Source: JBILVQ01 sp044370375 (GTDB lineage Bacteria > Bacteroidota > Bacteroidia > UBA4408). From it: DNA of 10,554 bases. The position numbers were made by a program, and so were the translations under genes. Under the pieces are notes generated by a model. The model was not told the origin of the DNA. It saw only the letters and a list, made by a program, of their open reading frames with translations, and did not search any database. Shown piece by piece: positions 1 through 6,336 of this stretch; the first letter of the stretch is position 1; every line of letters starts with the position of its first letter. The stretch lies in assembly GCA_044370375.1 (NCBI GenBank), contig JBILVQ010000101.1, positions 1 through 10,554 on the forward strand, read 5' to 3'.

Positions 1-235
1 GGCCTTTCCTAAATTTTCAATGGTGCAAAATGAAAACCTAATTACGCTCCAATGCAATCCCCTCACCGATTGTTTTTATTGCCTTGAACTCATCGACCTG
101 CAAGGAAGGGTATTACAAACGTACGCTTACCAACAAAAACAAATCAATGTTAACATCAACATCAGCGAATTACAAAGCGGAATTTATTTGCTGCGCGTGA
201 ATGGGAGGGAAGTAAGGAAAGTACAGAGGGATTAA
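1..235 (+). CDS. C-terminal fragment of a T9SS-secreted protein (type A sorting-domain-like), 5' end outside window
   Basis: The reading frame is open from base 2 to a TAA at 233-235, so this is the 3' end of a gene that starts upstream; the ATG at 20 is probably internal. The roughly 77 visible residues resemble the Bacteroidota type IX secretion C-terminal sorting domain: an NP motif (CNPLTD), a beta strand followed by LIDLQGRVL, then a LQSGIYLLRVNG segment and a short basic tail. In this family the domain directs the cargo through the outer-membrane T9SS translocon and is normally cleaved off. The catalytic or binding part of the protein is not in the window, so its function is unknown. 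It is convergent with the cyclase gene, with a 67-nt gap. The two cysteines close to the NP motif (CFYC) are not typical of the domain. Confidence 0.75.
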   Translation, partial: AFPKFSMVQNENLITLQCNPLTDCFYCLELIDLQGRVLQTYAYQQKQINVNINISELQSGIYLLRVNGREVRKVQRD

Positions 236-302
236 TAAACTAAGGAAAGTTCTCAATTTCTTAATGCTGGTTTTGTCCGCAGCCCCATTGGAAAAGGAAT
301 AC

Positions 303-1109
303 CTATCTCAATTCCTTCTCTAAAAATTCTCTCAATTGCTCTAGACTAACATTCATGCTTAGTTGCCCATCCATGGAGTAAGAAATTTCTCCGCTCTGCT
401 CTGATACCGCCACTGCCAATGCATCTGTGTTTTCGGTAATCCCCACCGCAGCACGGTGACGCATGCCCAAATTGGGTGGAAAATTGTTATTCTCCGATAC
501 AGGCAAAACGCATCTCGCTGCCAACATTACATTGCCTTCAATGATTACTGCACCATCATGTAAGGGACTGTTTTTGTAAAAGATACTCTCAATTAATCGT
601 TGCGAAACTTTAGCGTTAAGCGGCTCTCCCGTATTCACGAAAAAACTTAAATCACTCCGGCGAGCAAATACCATGATGGCTCCTGTTTTTGCTACCGACA
701 TTAATTTACATGACTTCAAAATAGCATTGATATCCGTTTCGCTTTGCCGTTTCGTATCCTGCGTTAATTTAAACCAACCTTCGCCAAAAAATGATTTAGG
801 AAAGATGCCCGTTGTACCAATCAAAAGCAAAAACTTCCGAAGCTCTTGCTGAAATACAACAATGAGCGCAATTACACCCACCCCAATAAATTGCCCAAGG
901 ATGGTGCCTAGCAATTGCATGTTAAAAGCCCTAACCACCAACCACAAAACATAAACTGCTAACATCCCTGTAAAAATGCTCAAGGCAACCGTGCCGTTAA
1001 TCAAACGGTACAATTGAAAGAGCAAAAATGCTACCAGCAAAATGTCCAGTAAATCAAGCCAGCGAAGTGGTATGTATTCAGGCCAGGAAAATAAAAGCGA
1101 CAACAACAT
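303..1109 (-). CDS. cdaA: Membrane-bound diadenylate cyclase, CdaA/DacA family (c-di-AMP synthase)
   Basis: 268 residues, a normal length for CdaA. Three hydrophobic segments (about 20-36, 41-58 and 65-86) are followed by a DisA_N-type diadenylate cyclase domain (about 90-265). Both catalytic signatures are intact: DGA at 185-187 (within SPLHDGAVI) and RHR at 217-219 (within GMRHRAAVG). By family knowledge it condenses two ATP into cyclic di-AMP at the inner membrane; c-di-AMP controls potassium and osmolyte balance and envelope stress responses in other bacteria. It is a separate unit downstream of the FKBP operon: an intrinsic terminator lies at 1139-1165 and a -7 element (TAATTTTG on the minus strand) sits 8 nt before the ATG, implying a nearly leaderless mRNA. 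TTG codons 2 and 3 are alternative starts. No CdaR-like regulator or folP gene is adjacent. The stop is TAG at 303-305. Confidence 0.95.
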   Translation of the reverse strand: MLLSLLFSWPEYIPLRWLDLLDILLVAFLLFQLYRLINGTVALSIFTGMLAVYVLWLVVRAFNMQLLGTILGQFIGVGVIALIVVFQQELRKFLLLIGTTGIFPKSFFGEGWFKLTQDTKRQSETDINAILKSCKLMSVAKTGAIMVFARRSDLSFFVNTGEPLNAKVSQRLIESIFYKNSPLHDGAVIIEGNVMLAARCVLPVSENNNFPPNLGMRHRAAVGITENTDALAVAVSEQSGEISYSMDGQLSMNVSLEQLREFLEKELR

Positions 1110-1116
1110 AGACTAA

Positions 1117-1124
1117 CAAAATTA
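1117..1124 (-). promoter_or_regulatory. Candidate cdaA promoter, Bacteroidota -7 element
   Basis: The minus strand reads TAATTTTG, an exact match to the Bacteroidota -7 consensus TAnnTTTG. At a 19-nt spacing the -33 position reads TTTT, three of four bases of TTTG, supplied by the T-tract of the upstream terminator. Transcription would start only a few bases before the cdaA ATG at 1109, so the transcript would be nearly leaderless. Confidence 0.5.
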
Positions 1125-1138
1125 ATAGGAATTGTCGT

Positions 1139-1165
1139 AAAAAAAAAGGGAGTTCATCACTCCCT
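1139..1165 (-). terminator. Intrinsic terminator of the nrnA-FKBP operon
   Basis: On the minus strand, AGGGAGT (from 1165) pairs with ACTCCCT across a 5-nt loop: a 7-bp stem formed by 1147-1153 and 1159-1165, followed by an uninterrupted T run (A run 1139-1147 on the plus strand). It begins 12 nt after the last FKBP stop codon. This is a textbook rho-independent terminator. It separates the operon from cdaA on the same strand. Confidence 0.9.
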
Positions 1166-1176
1166 CTTCTCTTTAA

Positions 1177-1986
1177 TTATTGAACCACCGCTTTGATGAT
1201 TTCAACATCAAAAATTAGTGTGGTGGCCGGAGGAATGATGGGCGGACGTCCACCTTCACCATAACCAAGCGTGTAAGGAATTACAAGTCTGGCCTGCTCT
1301 CCTTCTTTTAACAACAATATTCCTTCATCCCAGCCTTTAATCACTTGTCCTTGTCCTAACATAAAAGGAAAGGGTTGTTCACGTTCAACAGAGGAATCAA
1401 ACATTTTTCCATCCGGTAAGTATCCGCTGTAATGAACCATTACTTTTTTTCCGCTTTCTGTTTTTGCCCCTGCATCGTTCTTTTTTACCATGATGTATTT
1501 CAATCCTGATGCAGTTTTTACCGTGTCTTTTCCTTTTACATCAAAAGCTTTCGGTACAATGGGCTCCTGAAAATCTATTAACTCTACATCGAAAATTAAG
1601 GTAGCATCTGCAGGAATTTTTCCTCTTGCCATTGAGCCATAGGCCAATCCCGGAGGAATAATAAAGGTTGCTTTTTCTCCTTTTTTCAACAAGGCAAATC
1701 CTTCATCCCAGCCTTTAATGACCTGTCCTTTGCCCAACTTAAACTGAAAAGGAGTGCCTCTTTTTACACTGCTGTCGAAAACCGTATCGTTGGTTAGTTT
1801 GCCCGTGTAATGAGCTGTAATTTTGTCGCCCGGTTTAGGCGATTTGCCACTTCCTTTCTGGGTTATCTTGTATTGCAAACCCGAAGGTAAAGTAGTAAAG
1901 CCATTTTTATCGGCCGGTTGCGCCATGCATGCCATCCATCCAAAAGAGATAAGGCTTAGCATTAGAAAAAGTTTTGTTTTCATCAT
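1177..1986 (-). CDS. Exported tandem two-domain FKBP-type peptidyl-prolyl cis-trans isomerase (both domains canonical)
   Basis: 269 residues with an N-terminal signal sequence (about 1-22). The WMAC at 17-20 is a poor lipobox, so a soluble periplasmic product or a lipoprotein are both possible. Two complete FKBP domains follow, at about 50-138 and 178-265. Both keep the residues matching the FKBP12 pocket: Y60, F70-D71, F82, V89-I90-W93, Y116 and F132 in the first; Y186, F196-D197, F208, V215-I216-W219, Y242 and F259 in the second. It is therefore the only gene of the array with two apparently competent isomerase sites. The domains share protein motifs (GQVIKGWDEG) and a 21-bp identical DNA stretch (1321-1341 and 1699-1719), suggesting an internal duplication. 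It is the last gene of the operon; its ATG at 1984-1986 overlaps the previous stop by 4 nt. A second ATG follows immediately. Confidence 0.93.
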   Translation of the reverse strand: MMKTKLFLMLSLISFGWMACMAQPADKNGFTTLPSGLQYKITQKGSGKSPKPGDKITAHYTGKLTNDTVFDSSVKRGTPFQFKLGKGQVIKGWDEGFALLKKGEKATFIIPPGLAYGSMARGKIPADATLIFDVELIDFQEPIVPKAFDVKGKDTVKTASGLKYIMVKKNDAGAKTESGKKVMVHYSGYLPDGKMFDSSVEREQPFPFMLGQGQVIKGWDEGILLLKEGEQARLVIPYTLGYGEGGRPPIIPPATTLIFDVEIIKAVVQ

Positions 1987-2873
1987 TTGGTTTCAATTAG
2001 TTCAACATCATAAATTAAAGTGGTGTAGGGCGGTAAATTTCCGTGGGCCTGGTCGCCATAAGCCAGCGAAGAGGGAAGAATTAGCGAATAATGCCCGCCC
2101 TTGCGCATCATTAGCAATCCTTCTTCAAATCCTTTCAATAATTTTGTATCGCCTATTCTGAATTCTTTTTCAATGGGTTGGGCAGGGCTCCCCTCCACAC
2201 TGGTTCCATCAATCAATGTAGAAAAATATTTGATGCGAACAATGTTTTCATGGGTAGGAGAATAGCCGTTACCATCTTTCAAAATTACAAAGTAAAGGCC
2301 CGATGGAAAAGGATCAACTTTGAAATCATTCACAATTAAAAATTTTTCAATGTTGCTTTTCTCATCCGTTTTTCTGGCATAATTGCTGGCTTGATATTTT
2401 TTCTCCCTTTCTGCCAAAGTAGCGGCAACCTTTTCTTTTTCAAGTACCTTTAACAGCACCACTTTGAAGGTTAAGAAGTTTCCTTTTTTTAAATACCTAG
2501 GCAAAGGACTTTGAAAGGTTTTCAAAAAAACAGAATCTGCAGGCAAACGCATTACCAAACTATCTCCTACATTCATCATCATCATGCCTTCTTCCGGGCC
2601 ACCTTTGAAGGTGGGTTTCTTCAGAACCATTTCAACAGGATTGCCCTGAATCCGTGAATCAAAAAGTACAGAGTCTTTCGGTGTGGAATAGCTGAGGTGA
2701 AGCGTCATCAAATCGCCTTCAACAGGCTTTTGCCTTCCCCCCTTCAGAAAAAGTTTGTATTGCAATCCTGTTTTACTTTTTTCAAAGCCGGAGCCGGTCT
2801 TGTTTTGTGCTTGCGCGGCAAAACAAGTTAGAATGCTCAACAGGAGCGCAATATGGAAACTTTTATTTTTCAA
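1983..2873 (-). CDS. Exported two-domain FKBP-like protein with both binding pockets degenerate; TTG start
   Basis: 296 residues. A signal peptide (about 1-22, ending AQA) precedes two FKBP-fold domains, about 50-145 and 208-294, joined by a charged, probably helical linker (145-180). Domain 1 keeps the VLFDSR strand but has PTFKGGPEEG where FKBPs have QVIxGWxEG, so the pocket tryptophan is lost, and it carries a longer segment (ADSVFLKTFQ, 112-121) in place of the AYG loop. Domain 2 keeps Y216 and AYG (271-273) but lost the FD pair (225-226 are SV) and has F249 for the tryptophan. It may be a weak isomerase, a chaperone or a binding protein. The start codon is TTG (2871-2873), 11 nt inside the end of the preceding gene; no in-frame ATG would retain the signal peptide. 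Its closest relative in the window is the upstream gene at 2863-3804. Confidence 0.88.
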   Translation of the reverse strand: MKNKSFHIALLLSILTCFAAQAQNKTGSGFEKSKTGLQYKLFLKGGRQKPVEGDLMTLHLSYSTPKDSVLFDSRIQGNPVEMVLKKPTFKGGPEEGMMMMNVGDSLVMRLPADSVFLKTFQSPLPRYLKKGNFLTFKVVLLKVLEKEKVAATLAEREKKYQASNYARKTDEKSNIEKFLIVNDFKVDPFPSGLYFVILKDGNGYSPTHENIVRIKYFSTLIDGTSVEGSPAQPIEKEFRIGDTKLLKGFEEGLLMMRKGGHYSLILPSSLAYGDQAHGNLPPYTTLIYDVELIETK

Positions 2874-3804
2874 TGCTTACAAGGGTTACATCAAATACCA
2901 AAGTACTGAATGGTTTGATGGGACCTGCCTGATTTTCACCATAGGCAATTTTGGAGGGGATAATCAATTTAGCACTTTGTCCTACATTCATCATACCCAA
3001 TCCTTCTTCCCAGCCAGGAATAACTTGCCCACTGCCCAATTGAAACTCTAACGGACCATAAGGTCTTCCTTCGGTAAACACGCCTGATTCTTTCGCAGTT
3101 TTTTCATCGCTGGTGTCAAAAACTTTGCCATCCAGGGTTCTGCCGGTGTAATTAACTTTTATTTTCTTTCCCTTTTCAGCTTTAGGACCATTCCCTTTTT
3201 TAACCTCAATAAAGATTAAACCGCTTTCGGTTGGGGTGGTGGTAATTTTATTGTCGGCCAAGTATTTTTGCAAAATGCCTTCTTCTTGCCCTCTCAATAC
3301 TTCGGCTTCGGCCTTTTGCTTTTCCATTTTTTCCATTTGCTCCTTTTGCAAATCTTCTTTGTTCTGAATCTTCAATAGTTTTACGAAGAATTTAATTTTA
3401 GAACCTTTTACGATAAAAGGCGGCAATTGCGGCAATTGGAAGGTTTTTAAGTACAAAGAGTCAGCATTTACAATAAAAGAAGCTGAGTCGCCAACAGCCA
3501 ACATGGCAAAACCTTCTTCCGGGCCACCCTTAAAGGTTGGTTTTTCTAAAGGAACAATGACCGGTTGTCCGGTTTTACGGGTGTCGAACAATACACTGTC
3601 TTTCCCTGTGGTGTAAACCATTTCCAGTTTAAGGTAATCGCCATTTTTTGGTTTTACCCCTTTTTCATCTTGTTTGAAAAACTGGTATTCAAGCCCTGAA
3701 TCGGTGCTGCTGTAACCTCCGGAACCGGCTTTGTTACAAGATGTAATGATTACGCCTCCCAAAAGAACCAGGATGCTTGTTCTGAAAATTTGTTTAGTGG
3801 TCAT
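2863..3804 (-). CDS. FKBP-type peptidyl-prolyl isomerase lipoprotein: degenerate N-domain, coiled linker, canonical C-domain
   Basis: 313 residues. The lipoprotein signal ends in IITSC (Cys23); the residues after Cys (NKAGSG) lack the acidic run that marks surface-exported Bacteroidota lipoproteins, so a periplasm-facing anchor is likely. Domain 1 (about 52-147) is FKBP-like but has PTFKGGPEEG (89-98) instead of the VIxGW motif and the long ADSLYLKTFQ insert. A charged, probably coiled-coil linker rich in K, E, Q and M (about 149-175) follows. Domain 2 (about 210-311) is a canonical FKBP with Y219, F229-D230, F254, V261-I262, W265, Y288 and F304, and an insertion after FDTS (231-250). By analogy with Mip- and FkpA-type proteins, the N-terminal part may be a chaperone or dimer module and the C-domain the enzyme. 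Start ATG 3802-3804 overlaps the upstream TGA in ATGA. Confidence 0.92.
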   Translation of the reverse strand: MTTKQIFRTSILVLLGGVIITSCNKAGSGGYSSTDSGLEYQFFKQDEKGVKPKNGDYLKLEMVYTTGKDSVLFDTRKTGQPVIVPLEKPTFKGGPEEGFAMLAVGDSASFIVNADSLYLKTFQLPQLPPFIVKGSKIKFFVKLLKIQNKEDLQKEQMEKMEKQKAEAEVLRGQEEGILQKYLADNKITTTPTESGLIFIEVKKGNGPKAEKGKKIKVNYTGRTLDGKVFDTSDEKTAKESGVFTEGRPYGPLEFQLGSGQVIPGWEEGLGMMNVGQSAKLIIPSKIAYGENQAGPIKPFSTLVFDVTLVSIEK

Positions 3805-4649
3805 GTTGACGGTTCGTTGATTTTTTGAATAAAGAGGGCAAAAGTAACCGTTTTATAGGGTTCTACAATACCGGAGGTACTGCCTTTTTTTCCAAAGGCC
3901 TCCTGATAGGGAAGGATGAGGTTTATTTTACTACCGGCCGGAAACTTTCGAATTGCCCATTCCAGACCCGGAATGAGTTGATCCTGAGCGCCAACCGTGA
4001 ATTCAAGGCAGCCGGATCTTCGCTCAAAGTCGTCAAAAACTACCCCATTTAAAAATTTTCCGGTATAAGCCACACAAACCCGGTCACCCGCTTGCAAAGA
4101 ATCTCCGCTACCGTTTTCTATTATTTGTACGTAAATGCCGTTGGCATAGGCCTTCCAGCTATTTTTTTCGGCCTGGATGGTTCTGGCAACCGCCTGCTCC
4201 TCGGCAAAAAGCCTTGAGGAAACCAGATTGAACTTTCTTATAATCTGATGGACCACAATTTTGCCGCTTACCTCGTCCTTTTTCGTGGGGCCGAATTTGC
4301 CTTTTTTCTTTAGCACCTGACTCAAGGGCATTTTAAATGCTGCTTCATCGCCAACACTCAAGAATTTTAGGACATTGTACAAATCATCTTCTTTTTTTCC
4401 AATGAGCAGTGTATCTCTTTCAATTTCATTTTTTTGTTCAGGGTACATCATTACATTTATGTCCTTGTTCCAGAAAAATGAAAATTCTACCATATCTCCT
4501 TCTTCAGGGGTTGAAATACTGTCGCCCGGAATGATGATTTTTACTTGCGCATCTTTTCCCACACTGGTAAAACCATTATTGGAATTACATGAGAAAAGCC
4601 CTATAGCAAGAATTAGCGCAAAGCCGAAAAAAGAGAGTGCGTATTTCAC
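3801..4649 (-). CDS. FKBP-like lipoprotein with altered binding pocket; GTG start
   Basis: 282 residues. A lipoprotein signal ends in GLFSC (Cys21) with no acidic residues after it. The N-terminal half (about 35-138) has the spacing of an FKBP domain (EEGDMVEFSFFW, LSVGDEAAFKMP) but no recognisable pocket residues; it is an inferred divergent FKBP fold. The C-terminal domain (about 187-277) is clearly FKBP: AYTG with Y195, VFDD with F205-D206 and F217, but the tryptophan is replaced by L229 (LIPGLEW) and AYG by AFG (251-253), so isomerase activity may be reduced. A charged linker (148-166) joins the halves. Start is GTG at 4647-4649, overlapping the upstream TGA as GTGA; no ATG would keep the signal peptide. 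The two cysteines 192 and 214 in the C-domain are unusual for this family. Confidence 0.88.
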   Translation of the reverse strand: MKYALSFFGFALILAIGLFSCNSNNGFTSVGKDAQVKIIIPGDSISTPEEGDMVEFSFFWNKDINVMMYPEQKNEIERDTLLIGKKEDDLYNVLKFLSVGDEAAFKMPLSQVLKKKGKFGPTKKDEVSGKIVVHQIIRKFNLVSSRLFAEEQAVARTIQAEKNSWKAYANGIYVQIIENGSGDSLQAGDRVCVAYTGKFLNGVVFDDFERRSGCLEFTVGAQDQLIPGLEWAIRKFPAGSKINLILPYQEAFGKKGSTSGIVEPYKTVTFALFIQKINEPST

Positions 4650-5185
4650 TTTTTCTTCGAAGAAAAGGATACAAAATCGAGTGTAACCACCAAGGTGGAA
4701 AGGGGAGGGATTTTATCTTCATCGCCTCTCATCCCATGGGCCAAATGAGGGGGCATAATCATAATGGCTTTTTCTCCGGGTTGCATTAACTGTATGCCTT
4801 CATGCAAGCCGCTTTCTACATTGTCGGCTGCCACCTTAAAGGAACGAGGGCCTTTTTCATCCGATGAATAACAAACAGTTCCATCCAGCAATTCAATTTT
4901 ATATTTTACGGTAGCAACATCACCTTCAACAGGTCTTTTGCCTTCAGTGTTGTTTTTCTTCAACCATACCATCCTTAATCCGGTGCCGGTAGCTTCTGCT
5001 TTGTAGGATCTTCTTTCAATATAGCTGTTAATGCGCTCCGATTCTTGTTTGATTAATTGTCGGTTTACGTCCATCATCGGCTGCTTGATTTCCTGCCGGG
5101 TTACTTCATTTTGTTTCGGTTTGGTGGTGCAACAACCAAGGCTTAAACCCACCATGATTAAAAATAATGAAGCAATGGTTTTCAT
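4646..5185 (-). CDS. gldI: GldI-like single-domain FKBP lipoprotein (gliding/T9SS-associated PPIase family)
   Basis: 179 residues, about the length of Flavobacterium GldI. The lipoprotein signal ends in LSLGC (Cys18). A polar, probably helical stretch (26-60) precedes one FKBP domain (about 87-173). The arrangement of the helical segment, YKIELLDGTVCYSSDEKG, VESGLHEGIQLM and LAHGMRGD...KIPPLSTL matches my memory of GldI. The isomerase pocket is strongly altered: C105-Y106 replace FD, L127 replaces the tryptophan, and H150 replaces tyrosine in AYG. GldI is needed for gliding in Flavobacterium johnsoniae, where it is thought to help fold envelope motility or secretion proteins. The sorting-domain-like fragment at the left edge fits a T9SS-bearing host. 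It is the second gene in the operon and overlaps both neighbours by 4 nt (ATGA and GTGA). A general FKBP lipoprotein paralogue is the alternative. Confidence 0.8.
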   Translation of the reverse strand: MKTIASLFLIMVGLSLGCCTTKPKQNEVTRQEIKQPMMDVNRQLIKQESERINSYIERRSYKAEATGTGLRMVWLKKNNTEGKRPVEGDVATVKYKIELLDGTVCYSSDEKGPRSFKVAADNVESGLHEGIQLMQPGEKAIMIMPPHLAHGMRGDEDKIPPLSTLVVTLDFVSFSSKKK

Positions 5186-6219
5186 AGCTGATGAAGTTCC
5201 TCCTTATAAGAGGATAAGGCTAAAATAAATCTACTGATGGTTTCATCCAGGGTATCGTCTGATTTAGCCCCTGCCGCATTTTTGTGACCACCGCCAATGA
5301 AATGTTTTCTGGCAAATTGGTTTACATCAAAATCTCCTTTGGAGCGAAAAGAAATTTTTATTTCGCCTTCTCTTTCTACAAAAAAAGCACTGAATTTAAC
5401 GTTACCAATCGAGAGCGGGTAATTTACAATGCCTTCTGTATCTCCTTTTTGAAAGTTATGGCGTGTTAATTCTGGCTCGGTTAAACAAATAAAGGCCGTG
5501 TTAAAATCACCCAATAATTGTAATTTTTCTGATAAACAATAACCCAGCAACTGCAATCGGTCGGCAGTATAAGCATCAAAAACTCTTTCAGGGATGAGGG
5601 TGTTTTCGGCCCCGGCATCAATCAGTGCGGCAATAACCCTGTGTGTTTCGGCTGTTGTTCCTCTAAAGCGAAAGGAACCGGTATCGGTCATAATTCCGGT
5701 GTACAAACAATTGGCAGCTTCCCGGTCAATCCCTTCAGTAAGTCCCATACAGGCTGCAAACTGATAAATCATCTGACAGGTAGAACAGGCAGTGGTGTCG
5801 GAAAAAATGTATTGTGCAAAGTTGCCGGGTTGTTGGTGATGGTCGATCAGTATTTTTGTTCCTTTAGCCTGAATCAGGGCTTCTTCCAGTGTTCCAACCC
5901 GATTGGGGGTATTGAAATCCAGGCAGAAAATATAATCGGCATCGCTTACATATTTTTCCGCCTTTTTTTTGTGAAACTCGTGGTTCAGCACTTCATCGGT
6001 GCCATGCATCCAGTTGAGAAAAGATGGCCAAGGGTTAGGGCAAATAACCTGTACTTTGTGTTTTTGTTTTTTCAACAGATGGGCCAAGCCAAGCGTGCTT
6101 CCCATCGCGTCACCATCAGGGTTAAAGTGGGTGACAAGCACAATTTTTTGAGGAGAATGAAGGGCTTCTTGTAATTCGGCAATAAGGCCTTTGTTTTTTT
6201 TGAGTTCGAATACCGACAT
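5182..6219 (-). CDS. nrnA: DHH-DHHA1 phosphoesterase, NrnA/DhhP type (nanoRNA, pAp or c-di-AMP/pApA hydrolase)
   Basis: 345 residues, typical for stand-alone DHH-DHHA1 enzymes. Metal-binding motifs are intact: HFNPDGD (31-37, with D35 and D37), LDFN with D101, DHH at 126-128, and TDTG with D179. The DHHA1 domain ends in the GGGH substrate motif (309-312) within IGGGHKNAAGA. There is no signal peptide or membrane segment, so it is cytoplasmic. Characterised relatives degrade short RNA (NrnA), 3'-phosphoadenosine-5'-phosphate, and in several lineages pApA or c-di-AMP (for example Pde2 and CnpB); sequence alone does not choose between these. It is the first gene of the six-gene operon; its TGA overlaps the ATG of the GldI-like gene. 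A c-di-AMP synthase gene lies just beyond the operon's far end, which makes a role in c-di-AMP turnover worth considering. Confidence 0.93.
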   Translation of the reverse strand: MSVFELKKNKGLIAELQEALHSPQKIVLVTHFNPDGDAMGSTLGLAHLLKKQKHKVQVICPNPWPSFLNWMHGTDEVLNHEFHKKKAEKYVSDADYIFCLDFNTPNRVGTLEEALIQAKGTKILIDHHQQPGNFAQYIFSDTTACSTCQMIYQFAACMGLTEGIDREAANCLYTGIMTDTGSFRFRGTTAETHRVIAALIDAGAENTLIPERVFDAYTADRLQLLGYCLSEKLQLLGDFNTAFICLTEPELTRHNFQKGDTEGIVNYPLSIGNVKFSAFFVEREGEIKISFRSKGDFDVNQFARKHFIGGGHKNAAGAKSDDTLDETISRFILALSSYKEELHQL

Positions 6220-6229
6220 GAAAACAGTG

Positions 6230-6242
6230 GAGGGATACCCTC
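6230..6242 (-). repeat. Small perfect hairpin in the predicted nrnA leader
   Basis: GAGGG-ATA-CCCTC is a perfect 5-bp inverted repeat with a 3-nt loop. It lies between the predicted promoter (6254-6283) and the nrnA start codon at 6219, ending about 10 nt before it. There is no adjoining T run, so it is not an intrinsic terminator. It could affect translation of the first gene or stabilise the mRNA, or be chance; the role is unknown. Confidence 0.4.
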
Positions 6243-6253
6243 ATGGTGAATTG

Positions 6254-6283
6254 CAAAGTTCGCATATTCCTGCGAAAGCCAAA
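6254..6283 (-). promoter_or_regulatory. Candidate promoter of the nrnA-FKBP operon
   Basis: On the minus strand a TTTG (6280-6283) is followed after 18 nt by GAACTTTG (6254-6261), a one-mismatch form of the Bacteroidota -7 element TAnnTTTG. The predicted transcription start is about 30 nt upstream of the nrnA ATG. This is the only promoter-like sequence I see ahead of the six overlapping genes. Confidence 0.4.
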
Positions 6284-6336
6284 AATATCAAATCTCTTTG
6301 TTTTTGTTACCTTAGGCGCTCCGATTTTTTCTCTGC

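Noticed and set aside
294..317. A 7-bp inverted repeat (AAGGAAT/ATTCCTT) spanning the cdaA stop codon, considered as a bidirectional terminator
   Set aside because: The stem is A/T-rich with a 10-nt loop and has no T run on either strand, so terminator function is not supported.
1321..1719. Direct DNA repeat (21 bp at 1321-1341 and 1699-1719), considered as a mobile or recombination repeat
   Set aside because: It encodes the same conserved FKBP motif in two tandem domains, so domain duplication explains it.
1823..2161. A 112-codon plus-strand frame across the junction of two FKBP genes
   Set aside because: It crosses two well-supported minus-strand genes, and the encoded protein has no recognisable features.
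5641..6174. A 177-codon open frame on the plus strand opposite the DHH-DHHA1 gene
   Set aside because: It is antisense to a gene with intact catalytic motifs, shows no recognisable domain and has an implausible composition (cysteine- and glycine-rich, no ordered pattern).
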